Below, in pieces: positions 56,350-64,000 of a DNA stretch of 64,000 nucleotides. Source of the stretch: CAVRAW01 sp963716135 (GTDB taxonomy: Bacteria > Planctomycetota > Planctomycetia > Pirellulales > JADZDJ01). The notes under the pieces were generated by a model. That model was not told the DNA's origin. It made no database searches and saw nothing but the letters and a program-made list of their open reading frames with translations. Position 1 is the first letter of the stretch. Each line of letters opens with the position of its first letter. The stretch lies in assembly GCA_963716135.1 (NCBI GenBank), contig OY970289.1, positions 1,116,001-1,180,000 of the forward strand, written 5' to 3'. The position numbers were made by a program, and so were the translations under genes.

Positions 56350-57512
56350 GCCGCCATCCTTGAAGCTATCTCGCGACGATCGGCCACAGCCAAAATGCGG
56401 TCGGCGAAATCCGCGCCGGGCGTCATGCTATGGCGTTGGCGGATCGCCAGTGCCGCACGAGCACCCATTTCCTGCCACTGGGTGCGCCGCTGCCACGCAC
56501 GTTCCAGCGCATCGTCAATCAAGGGGACGGTGGCGGCCGGTGCGACAAAGCCGTGATCTTCGTCGTCGATCAAATCGGATGCCCGGCCAACGTCGGTCAC
56601 AATGGGCATGCGGCCGCAGAGCATGGCTTCGATCAGGGCAAGCGCGCTGCCTTCGGCCCTCGATGGCAGCAAGAGCGCGTGATGTTCGGCCCACAGGGCC
56701 TCGATATTATTGGAAAAACCGCAGTACGAGACGCGGTCGCCCAGCGAGTATCCTTGGATCATTCGCTCCAACTGCGAAAGGCTTCCGTCATCGTTGCCCC
56801 AGCAGGCGACTTTCAGCGGCCTGGCTCGCCACTTCGGCTGGCGAAGAACGCGCAGCGCCAAGTCGTGCCCCTTCGTCAAGAAGTCGACTCTGGCGACAAT
56901 CGCAAGTTTCCAAAATGGTTCGGCAGACGGCCAGCGCGGCGCGGCGTCGGTGCGCACCGTGAATGGATTATCAACCACTTGTGCTCCCGGCAATTCCATC
57001 GCCAGGTTGGCTTCCACGATGTCGCGGTTGTCCGCCGACACGAAAAACACTTGGCGCGCATGATGATATGCTGCGCGATACTCGGGAAGGTGTCGGGCGC
57101 CGATCCATCGGTCGGAGCTTGCTGCTTGAATCAACAGCACATAAGGAATGCCCATCCGATGGCAGGTATTGGCAATCAGAGGATCATCCGTATGGGTGGA
57201 CAACGAAATCACCACCAAATCGGGTTTGGTGTCATGCAACCATTTGGCGCCGCGCGGACGAACGAGGTGAATTCGTTCCAGCCGGCGATGCAAGCGGCGG
57301 CCGATGCGAATGCGGCGTCGCAAGGCGCGAAATTTTCCGTGCGCTCCAAGTGTCATCAGCCCCTTTAGCTGTTCCGCGATTGGAGGGCAGCGGCTGGTGC
57401 TGAATGAAACCTGATGCCCGCGCTCAAGAAGCGCGTATGCAGCGCGATTCCACAGTTCCTCGCTGCCGCCCCAACAATGCCGTCCGATTGTGGAAAAAAA
57501 CGCAATGTGCAT
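56346..57512 (-). CDS. GT4-like glycosyltransferase
   Basis: A 388-residue GT-B protein: M-H-I-A-F-F-S-T-I-G-R-H-C-W-G-G-S-E-E-L-W at the N-terminal donor/acceptor cleft, and the C-terminal GT4 region with D-R-V-S-Y-C-G-F, L-L-P-S-R-A-E-G-S-A-L-A-L-I-E-A-M (the E-x7-E motif) and V-T-D-V-G-R-A. Predicted cytoplasmic, making a glycosidic bond with a nucleotide-sugar donor. It overlaps the sulfotransferase start by 4 nt and lies 49 nt downstream of the FkbM-type gene. Confidence 0.88.
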   Translation of the reverse strand: MHIAFFSTIGRHCWGGSEELWNRAAYALLERGHQVSFSTSRCPPIAEQLKGLMTLGAHGKFRALRRRIRIGRRLHRRLERIHLVRPRGAKWLHDTKPDLVVISLSTHTDDPLIANTCHRMGIPYVLLIQAASSDRWIGARHLPEYRAAYHHARQVFFVSADNRDIVEANLAMELPGAQVVDNPFTVRTDAAPRWPSAEPFWKLAIVARVDFLTKGHDLALRVLRQPKWRARPLKVACWGNDDGSLSQLERMIQGYSLGDRVSYCGFSNNIEALWAEHHALLLPSRAEGSALALIEAMLCGRMPIVTDVGRASDLIDDEDHGFVAPAATVPLIDDALERAWQRRTQWQEMGARAALAIRQRHSMTPGADFADRILAVADRREIASRMAA

Positions 57513-57561
57513 CGCTCACCTTTTCATGTTTGGATCATCGTCCGTGATTGCAACGTGACGA

Positions 57562-58410
57562 TCAGGCGACTCGACGAATCGGCGCGGTTAGAGATTGCTT
57601 GTCCGGGCGGGCGATTTGCTCGGTTGCCGTCGACGGCAATCGTTTCGCGAAGATATTCAACTGCATGTCCATCCCCAAGTGCGCTGATTCTTCGATCAAT
57701 GGCCGATCAGGACAGAATTGCGTCTGCACGTAATATCGAAATCCGGCCGCCATCAACTGGTGAAGCACCTGTTGCAAGCTTTGAGGCGTATCGGCAAACG
57801 AATGATATTCCACCATGAGTTGCGCAACGTCGTGCAAACGCTTCGAGGCGCACAACACGTCCGTCTCGGCGCCTTCGATATCCATCTTCAAAAAGTCAAC
57901 CGGCTCGCTCAACAGTTCATCGATCGAGATTACCGGAACGGTCACCCGCGCCTTGGCGTTGCGCAGCCGGTGAATGCGGCCGGCATCGGCTCCTTCGCGA
58001 TGGAAAGCCACGCTCTGTCCGCCCAGGGCCACCGCCTTATTGATGAGCGTCACCTCCGTCAGTCCCAGCGACGCGACGTTCCACTTTAAGAGTTCGAAAA
58101 TTTCCGGATCGGCCTCAACGGCGACGATCTTGGCAGCTGGAAAGAGCGTCTTGAAGTAGGCGACGCTCAAGCCACAATTGGCGCCGCAATCGACGATCAG
58201 CGGCGCTGACCGTGCCGTGCGAAACCGATACAACTGGTCGACGAAAATCTCGCGATAACCGACGGCGAATGTATAGCCGTCCGCGACTCGGAATGGTTTG
58301 CCCAGCAGTTGCTCCGTGCGAACTTGAAATCGCGGAGCCCTCAGCAAATGGTCGTATGGAGTCGACTTCGCATTGAATCGCGATTGCAGCCATCGACTGA
58401 AACGTGACAT
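57562..58410 (-). CDS. FkbM-family SAM-dependent methyltransferase
   Basis: About 282 residues from ATG 58410 (GTG 58431 is possible). The SAM-binding motif is L-I-V-D-C-G-A-N-C-G-L-S, followed by the acidic V-A-V-E-A-D-P and the FkbM mark F-L-K-M-D-I-E-G-A-E. FkbM enzymes methylate hydroxyls, often on sugars or polyketides. Between glycosyltransferases and sulfotransferases, sugar O-methylation is the likely role. Confidence 0.88.
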   Translation of the reverse strand: MSRFSRWLQSRFNAKSTPYDHLLRAPRFQVRTEQLLGKPFRVADGYTFAVGYREIFVDQLYRFRTARSAPLIVDCGANCGLSVAYFKTLFPAAKIVAVEADPEIFELLKWNVASLGLTEVTLINKAVALGGQSVAFHREGADAGRIHRLRNAKARVTVPVISIDELLSEPVDFLKMDIEGAETDVLCASKRLHDVAQLMVEYHSFADTPQSLQQVLHQLMAAGFRYYVQTQFCPDRPLIEESAHLGMDMQLNIFAKRLPSTATEQIARPDKQSLTAPIRRVA

Positions 58411-58554
58411 TCGCGCGCAGCTCCAAATCACGTAGAAAACGGGGGCGCGAATGTACCAAAGTCGCTGCGGCGCAACAATTGCGAATCGCCGGCATTTTCC
58501 GCGGCTAAAGCGAAATAATGGACGCGCAGCGACCGGCTGATCTCGAGAGAACGA

Positions 58555-59690
58555 TCAGGCGACCAATTTCAAAGCGGTGGGAAATTCGTGCAAGCGGAAT
58601 CGGTAGAACGCCTGCGGCGCCGGCAATTCGTAGTCAGACACGACGACATGCGCCTCTTTTGCTAGCTTCGACGCCGCCGGGGTCGGCTCCGTGACTACTA
58701 GCAAGTTGCATTCGGCCTGGCCGCTGAATTTTCCCGGGCCCGGCAAGAATACGATTTCAATTTCGGGGGCCACGCTCGGCTGCGACATTCTTTCCTGAAC
58801 GGACGATGGCAACCACCGGCCAATTTCGGTCGACGACGTGTCCCCGATCACCCGTAGACGCAAATCATTCACGGACCGCTTGACCAGTCCGTTGCGGCAA
58901 CGGATCAGCGCGCCTTGCGCCGCAAGTATTCCCAATTACGGGTTCTCGTTTCCGGCGCCGGGGCGGTGACATCGGGGGGATGCCACAGGTGGTAGGTATT
59001 GGTCCAACGCAGGCTGGAGCAAACACTCAATCCAGCACGTCGCACCCGACTGCCCAAGTCGTCGTCTTCCCCTCCCCAACCCTCGAAATTCTCATCAAAG
59101 CCATTCACGCGCACATAGTCGTCCCGCCAAATGGCGACATTATTTCCAATCAGCCACGGTTTGCGTGCATGTCGAAAGAATTCGTACATCATGCTGCGGA
59201 TGCCTTTCATCCGCAATTTGCAGATGACAGGCAGAGGAACCATCCGCGTAAATTCCCCGCGACGGATCACGTCGTCATCGATCCGCGCCGAATTGGACTT
59301 GCTCAACCGAACGCAGTTGCCCGCTCTCACGACTCTGGCCCGGCGATACCGCAAATGAAGCGCCACGTGATTTGGCGGCAGCAAACAATCGCCGTCCAGA
59401 AACAACAAATATGGAGCACTGCTGGCGGCCACTCCTTCGTTGCGGCAGCGGCAAAGCTGAAACGTCGTGTGCGGATGGGTCGTAAAGCGGACAGGAAAAT
59501 CAACTGTCCTGGCGAATTCCTGCACAACCTGCGGTGTATCGTCCGTCGATCCGTCGTCGGTGACGACAACTTCCATCAGGCCGGCGACGCCGCGCTGCAT
59601 GGCAATCGACAACAACGCCCGGCGCAGATGACCTGGTCGTTGATAGGACGATACCAATAGAGCGATCTCTGGTGACTGATTCACGTGCAA
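58555..59690 (-). CDS. GT2 glycosyltransferase with galactosyltransferase-like end, frame break near 58914
   Basis: Two frames join to about 378 residues. The N-terminal GT-A fold has E-V-V-V-T-D-D-G-S-T-D-D-T, L-F-L-D-G-D-C-L-L-P-P (DxD) and G-W-G-G-E-D-D-D-L-G (the ED motif of the 7C end). At 58913-58915 adding one G to the minus-strand run in AAGGCGCG gives R-K-G-A-L-I-R-C-R-N-G-L, as in its intact neighbour at 59861. After that V-K-R-S-V-N-D-L-R-L-R-V-I-G and L-P-G-P-G-K-F-S-G-Q-A follow in parallel. The pair is a tandem duplication. Confidence 0.85.
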
Positions 59691-59860
59691 TGCTGCTGAT
59701 TGCCGAGCGTAACGACCCCGTCACGAGGTGGCGCGCCGACGCGCCGACGATCGAGAGCTGCACGCTGGACCAAGAAAAGATTGAAAACGAAAGGGCTGGA
59801 AAAATAAGGGATTTTTTATACCGCGGTCAATAGCAGTTCGCCCGGGGTTGGTATCACCAT

Positions 59861-60991
59861 TCAGGCCACTGCTTTCAAAGCCTCCGATAACTCGTGCAAG
59901 CGAAATCGATAGAATGCTAGCGGCGCCCGCAATTCGCAATCGGCCACCACGACGTGCGCCTGTTTCGCCAGTCGAAGGGCCGATGCGTTGGCGTCGGTCA
60001 CGACCAGCATATTGCATTGGGCCTGGCCGCTGAACTTGCCCGGTCCGGGCAAGAATACGATTTCCAATTCCGGGGGATCGTCCGCTGCGTCGGCGTTATG
60101 CAACGACGGAAGCAGTTCCATGACCTGGCGCGGAGGGGGATTTCCAATCACGCGCAATCGCAAATCCGCCAACGATCGCTTTGCAAGTCCATTGCGGCAC
60201 CGCACCAGCGATCCTTTGCGATTCAAATAGGCTGAATTGCGGGTTTCATGCCCTTCTGGCGGCGCGGTCACGTCCGTCGGGTGCCAGAGGTGGAATGTGT
60301 GAGTCCACGGCAAGATCGAGCGAATGCGGACGCCCGAGCGTCTCAGGCGTCGGCCCAGATCATCGTCCTCCCAACCCCAGCCGACGAAGTTTTCGTCGTA
60401 CCCATTGATGCGCTCGTAGTCCGATCGCCAAATGCCCACGTTGTTGCCGGCCAATCGGGGCTTCCGCGGATGGCGCACCCACTCGTAGAGCAGGCTGCGC
60501 CAGCCTTTGGCCCGCAGCCGGCGGCGTTGCTTGACGGGGACCCAATGCATGAAATCGCCTCGCCGAATCACGTCGTCGTCGATGCGAGCGGACGTCTGTT
60601 GATCGAGTCGAATAAAGGTTCCGGCCCAGACCACTCCCGGCCGGCGACGACGCAAATGGATCGCCACGTGGTCCGGGGGCAACAAGCAATCGCCATCCAG
60701 GAATAGCAAGTATGGCGCGGTGCTGGCCGCCACCCCTTCATTGCGACAGCGACACAGTTGGAAGCCGGCGTGCGGATGCGTGGTGAACCGCACGGGAAAA
60801 TCAACCGTCCGGGCAAAATCCTGCACGACCTGCGGAGTTTCGTCGTTCGATCCGTCGTCGGTGACAACTACTTCCATCAAGCCGGCCACGTCGCGCTGCA
60901 TGGCAATCGACAACAGCGCCCGGCGCAAATGCTGCGGACGTTGAAACGACGAAACCAAGAGGGCGATCTCTGGCGATTGACTCACCGACAA
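59861..60991 (-). CDS. GT2 glycosyltransferase with galactosyltransferase-like end (intact copy)
   Basis: A 376-residue protein with D-D-G-S-N-D-E-T-P, L-D-G-D-C-L-L-P-P as the metal-binding DxD, and G-W-G-W-E-D-D-D-L-G-R-R-L as catalytic-loop motif. A further 120-residue domain after residue 255 (R-N-G-L-A-K-R-S-L, I-V-F-L-P-G-P-G-K-F-S-G-Q-A) is shared only with its neighbour at 58555 as far as I can see, and I do not recognise it. It is separated from that neighbour by 170 bases. The two may act one after the other on the same glycan. Confidence 0.88.
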   Translation of the reverse strand: MSVSQSPEIALLVSSFQRPQHLRRALLSIAMQRDVAGLMEVVVTDDGSNDETPQVVQDFARTVDFPVRFTTHPHAGFQLCRCRNEGVAASTAPYLLFLDGDCLLPPDHVAIHLRRRRPGVVWAGTFIRLDQQTSARIDDDVIRRGDFMHWVPVKQRRRLRAKGWRSLLYEWVRHPRKPRLAGNNVGIWRSDYERINGYDENFVGWGWEDDDLGRRLRRSGVRIRSILPWTHTFHLWHPTDVTAPPEGHETRNSAYLNRKGSLVRCRNGLAKRSLADLRLRVIGNPPPRQVMELLPSLHNADAADDPPELEIVFLPGPGKFSGQAQCNMLVVTDANASALRLAKQAHVVVADCELRAPLAFYRFRLHELSEALKAVA

Positions 60992-61137
60992 ACCTCGATA
61001 ATGACGTTATGAAGTTGAAGCGGGGCCCCGCAAAGCGCAGAGCGACCCCCGCCTTAAAAAGAAAAGGTTGCGAAAGATAGGAGATTGGCTTCCGCACGGT
61101 CAAGAGCATTTCAGCACCGATGAATCTGGCTGCGCTT

Positions 61138-61864
61138 TCAGGGCAAGGCTGCTAGCGATATCCAAGCAGCCACCGCCACCGCCGCAGTTTCCACGCGAAG
61201 TATGCGGGATCCCAGGTCGACTAATTGCCACCCGCTGTCGAGGCCTGACTGGACCTCACGGTCCGTGAACCCGCCTTCCGGCCCGATGGCCGCGATGACG
61301 CTGGATGGCGGCGGGTTGGCGGCCGCCGACCACGCCGCGCTCGACGCGGGGCCGCCTGGATGAAGCAACCATCGAAGGGTTGCGCCGCCGGCGTTTGCAG
61401 CCGGCGCATATTCGTCCCAGGTTCTCGGTGATTCGATGACCAGCAATCGGTTGCGGCCACATTGCTTGGCGGCCTCCATTGCTGTGCGCTCGAGTCGTGT
61501 GATGCTGGACGCAGTCGGTTGGGCCACCCCGCGCTCGGTGATTAGTGGAATCAGATTCGCTACACCCAACTCAACGACCTTCTCGATCAGCCAGCGTTGA
61601 CGTTCCCCCTTCGGCAGCGCCACGGCCAACGTGAGCTGGACCGGCGATTCACGATCGGCGGCGGATCGCTCGAGCACCGCGAGCTCGACGCGCGATTTGC
61701 CGATCGATTCGACGCGCCGAGAATTCGCAGCCCGATCCGTCAAACAGCGTGACTTCATCCCCCGACTTGGCCCGCATCACGTGGGCCAGATGATGCGCTT
61801 CGGCGCCGGTAAGCGTGGCGTGTTGGCCGTCGATCGGCGTGGAAACGAAAAACCGCTGCGACAT
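61138..61864 (-). CDS. rsmE: 16S rRNA m3U1498 methyltransferase RsmE, frame break near 61715
   Basis: ATG 61864 opens M-S-Q-R-F-F-V. The N-terminal PUA-like part has A-E-A-H-H-L-A-H-V-M-R-A-K-S-G-D, and the SPOUT part has E-K-V-V-E-L-G-V, I-G-P-E-G-G-F-T-D-R-E-V and L-G-S-R-I-L-R-V-E-T-A, the knot with the SAM site. The frame breaks at 61711-61718 (minus strand TCGGCGCGTC); adding CG gives F-S-A-R-V-E-S-I-G-K-S-R-V. The full protein is about 242 residues, the normal size. It methylates U1498 of 16S rRNA. The gene is essential-like in distribution, so the break is more likely a sequence error than decay. Confidence 0.88.
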
Positions 61865-62010
61865 AGGGTTCTGATGCGAAGGAAAAACCGTCAAAGTTTG
61901 CCTCCGATTTTACCGATAACACAGAAGATACGGAAATTCGTTCCGCGGCGCTTTCGCGTCGTTAATCCGCCCAGATGCCGCTGACCGCTCTTCAGGGGCA
62001 AAAGACCATT

Positions 62011-62816
62011 ATGTTCCGGCAGTATTGGAACTTGCGCGAATCGCCGTTCCGCGGAGCGCTGGATCCGCACCTGTTCTTCCCCAGTCCGACGCATGAAGAA
62101 GCGCTGGCCCGACTGCACTTTCTGGTCGAAGATCACCGGCGGCTGGGGCTATTGCTGGGAGCGCCGGGCACGGGCAAATCGCTGACGCTGGAAGTCTTCG
62201 CGCGGCGGCTGCGCCGCGCAGGCGCCCAGGTCGCAAACATCAATCTGCTGGGCTTGGACATCCACGAATTTCTGTGGTTGACTGCGGCGGAATTGGGCGT
62301 CAACCCCGATCGCCGCGACGATCCTTTCCATTTGTGGCGCAGCGTGCTCGATCGGCTGACGGAGAACCGCTACCAGCAGCTCGACACCGTGATTCTGCTG
62401 GATGACGCCGACGAAGCGAACCCGCAATTGCAGGAGCATCTGGTGCGCTGGCGCAACTCGATGGCTCGGGCACGCGGCTGACGATCGTGCTAACCTGTGC
62501 GACGAACGCCGTCGGACGGCTGCCGCAAAGGATTCTGGAAATCGCCGACCTGAGAATTGACATCGAAACTTGGGAGCCGGCCGACACGGTGCAATACATC
62601 ACCAGCGCGCTCACACGGGCAGGCCGCTCGACTTCGACATTCACGGAGGAGGCCTTGCACCGTCTGCACGATCTGACCGACGGCATTCCGCGGCGCGTGA
62701 ACCAATTGGCAAATCTGGCTTTGCTGGCCGCCGCCGGACGTAAATTGCCATTGGTCGATACCGACACCGTTGATGACGCTTTCCACGAACTGGGCGTGAT
62801 CGAAGCTGTCGCCTAA
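62011..62816 (+). CDS. ExeA/GspA-like AAA ATPase, frame break near 62447
   Basis: ATG 62011 begins M-F-R-Q-Y-W-N-L-R-E-S-P-F, the typical ExeA-type opening. Walker A is L-G-A-P-G-T-G-K-S near residue 50 and Walker B V-I-L-L-D-D-A-D near 130. The frame breaks at 62446-62449, where adding one C to GCGCTGG gives V-R-L-A-Q-L-D-G-S-G-T-R-L-T-I-V-L. The rest has sensor-like L-T-C-A-T-N and G-I-P-R-R-V-N-Q-L-A-N. The joined protein has about 268 residues. Family members remodel secretion or cell-wall complexes; no other secretion gene is close. Confidence 0.83.
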
Positions 62817-62980
62817 GTGCGGCGAAAAAAACGCTCGCACGCCGCTTTCTGCTGCAATCTTTCGCCGCCGCCGGCGAACATCTTCTTAGCGGCACTGCGA
62901 ATCCGGCCTAGTGGCCGACTCGCGACCCGACTAGAATCGGACGCTTCGGTTTCGCTCCCGAAAATCCGAGGTAGCGCTTC

Positions 62981-63682
62981 GTGCCCACTCTTGTGAAATC
63001 TTCTGCCCGGACGGCTAACCCCTCGCCGCAGACCATCGATCTGCGCGACGCCTGGTTGGCCGGATTCTTGGCCTGGCTGGTGCCGGGATTGGGGCACATG
63101 TATCAGCGCCGCTGGGGAAAAGGCGGACTGTATATGGTCTGCATCCTCGGCACGTTCATCTACGGTTTGTGGTTGGGCGGCGGCCGTGTCGTTTACGCCT
63201 CGTTCCGGGAGTCCGATTGGCACGATTGGCGCTGGGCCTACGTCGGTCAGGTTGGCGTCGGCTTGCCGGCATTGCCGGCAATCGTGCAAACGATGCGCAC
63301 GGGCGGACCCACGCCCAAGGCGCCATTGTGGGGCGGCTTCATGGCGCCGCCGTTGTTGCGCGGCCAAATCGTGCCCCGCGCCTGGGTCGAGCAGCAGCAG
63401 TTGAAGTATCCCAACGATCCGGAATTCGCCGCCGACGATTACGAGTCGCACGATCCGGAGCGAATGTATTATCGATATCTTCCCGGCGGACGAATGGGAG
63501 ACCATCCCGACCAGACGAGTCTATGGAACTACAAGCTGGGATCGTATTACGACCTGGGCACGGTGTTTACCATGATCGCCGGATTGCTGAACATCTTGGC
63601 CATCTGGGACGCCGGTGCAGGTCCGGTGATCCTGACACAACCGCAAGAAACGAAAACGCCGACCGCGACCGAATCCAAGTGA
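62981..63682 (+). CDS. DUF6677-like membrane protein
   Basis: A GTG start at 62981 gives 233 residues. After a hydrophilic N terminus comes L-A-G-F-L-A-W-L-V-P-G-L-G-H-M-Y-Q, then K-G-G-L-Y-M-V-C-I-L-G-T-F, further hydrophobic segments and a final one around I-A-G-L-L-N-I-L-A-I-W-D-A. The P-G-L-G-H-x-Y-Q-x-R-x-x-K-G pattern resembles TM2-like proteins and the planctomycete DUF6677 family as I recall it. Function is unknown. The small membrane gene at 63702 follows after 19 bases, probably in one transcript. Confidence 0.72.
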   Translation: MPTLVKSSARTANPSPQTIDLRDAWLAGFLAWLVPGLGHMYQRRWGKGGLYMVCILGTFIYGLWLGGGRVVYASFRESDWHDWRWAYVGQVGVGLPALPAIVQTMRTGGPTPKAPLWGGFMAPPLLRGQIVPRAWVEQQQLKYPNDPEFAADDYESHDPERMYYRYLPGGRMGDHPDQTSLWNYKLGSYYDLGTVFTMIAGLLNILAIWDAGAGPVILTQPQETKTPTATESK

Positions 63683-63698
63683 ATTAAGAGTTCTTAAT
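63683..63698. repeat. Short perfect palindrome in front of the 62-aa gene
   Basis: ATTAAGA (63683-63689), GT, TCTTAAT (63692-63698), ending 3 nt before ATG 63702. It replaces a normal ribosome site and could fold in the mRNA or bind a regulator. Confidence 0.5.
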
Positions 63699-63701
63699 CT
63701 C

Positions 63702-63890
63702 ATGCTCTCCCACGCCAGTCAACTTTGGTACGCCTTGCCGCTGGTGGTCAGCATCAGCCTGGTGTACGCCAGCACGCGGCACGAAGATATGCCTTCGATT
63801 CTGTCGCACGCCGCCAAATGGATCACCGGGCTGGTGGTGCTAATGGGCGCGCTGGGTGTGTTCCTGTGGTGGCTGGGGCGCGGCTTGTAG
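63702..63890 (+). CDS. Small membrane protein with two helices (62 aa)
   Basis: Two hydrophobic segments (W-Y-A-L-P-L-V-V-S-I-S-L-V-Y-A and I-T-G-L-V-V-L-M-G-A-L-G-V-F-L-W-W) are joined by a polar turn with T-R-H-E-D-M-P. It ends G-R-G-L. No family is recognised. Clean composition, close spacing to the DUF6677-like gene and an ATG right after the palindrome support it as a real gene. Confidence 0.75.
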   Translation: MLSHASQLWYALPLVVSISLVYASTRHEDMPSILSHAAKWITGLVVLMGALGVFLWWLGRGL

Positions 63891-64000
63891 CGGCAGGTTG
63901 CGGTCAGAAAACGCAACTCAACCGGCTGTTTCAGGATGCATTTCGGGCCAAATCGACCGCCAGTCTCTGGCGTGCGCCTTCGGCACAAGCTACAAGGTAA
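63891..64000. other. Right edge, no feature seen
   Basis: A GTTGCG/CGCAAC inverted repeat (63898-63903 and 63913-63918) follows the small membrane gene but lacks a T run. Nothing else is recognised before the window ends. Confidence 0.4.

Noticed and set aside
1..64000. tRNA, rRNA, tmRNA, riboswitches, CRISPR arrays or prophage
   Set aside because: I looked through the gene-free stretches and found no T-loop-like sequences, conserved RNA cores or regular repeat-spacer patterns.

Overview
The window looks like chromosomal DNA of a planctomycete, probably close to Pirellulales. This is inferred from family content, since no rRNA or marker gene is present. The signs are PQQ-like beta-propeller proteins opening with a W-P-N-W-R-G-P motif, DUF6677-like and other small planctomycete-type proteins, many TPR membrane proteins, sulfotransferases, an exported cysteine-extreme protein, high GC and weak Shine-Dalgarno use.

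Layout. 1-4.5 kb: 5' end of tex (minus), a small conserved protein, a cytochrome P450 and a LOG-family protein. 4.5-7.5 kb: an AT-richer island with two HEPN-like genes, the upstream one cut near its 5' end by an IS3-family element; its original start, ribosome site and promoter are still readable beyond the element. 7.6-11.7 kb (minus): an NlpC/P60-like Tat-exported protein, a HemD-HemE fusion and a secreted protein with about 84 cysteines. 12.4-16.6 kb: two exported PQQ-like propeller proteins.

16.6-42 kb is the centrepiece: eleven tandem paralogs (called A to K here), all on the plus strand. Each joins a multi-pass GT-C/TMTC-like membrane domain to a variable number of TPRs (3 to 10) and a conserved C-terminal helix module. 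The membrane domains fall into three types in the order 1,1,2,2,2,1,3,[HlyD adaptor],3,3,2,1. Near-identical DNA blocks cover the membrane domain of neighbours (D/E; H/I) and stop near the TPR junction, while E, F, G and H share a TPR tail although their membrane domains are of three types. The array therefore looks mosaic, with catalytic modules and TPR tails being recombined. The likely job, by analogy with eukaryotic TMTC O-mannosyltransferases, is protein O-glycosylation at the membrane; this is inference.

42-46.5 kb: an Lhr-type helicase (minus). 46.8-49.8 kb: an ABC export operon (permease, ATPase, permease). 49.8-52.2 kb: an exported unknown and an SppA-like lipoprotein lacking both catalytic residues. 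52.4-61 kb: a surface-glycan block with a DUF707 protein, three sulfotransferases, a GT4-like and two GT2 glycosyltransferases and an FkbM methyltransferase. 61-64 kb: rsmE, an ExeA-like ATPase, a DUF6677-like protein and a small membrane protein.

Thirteen genes carry 14 single frame breaks. Most sit in homopolymers or short GC repeats, and one (gene I) is directly exposed by an otherwise identical neighbour (gene H). Many are probably sequence errors, so I give the full reconstructed span for these genes and state where the frame breaks. A palindromic repeat lies in frame inside two unrelated genes, the P450 and the helicase.
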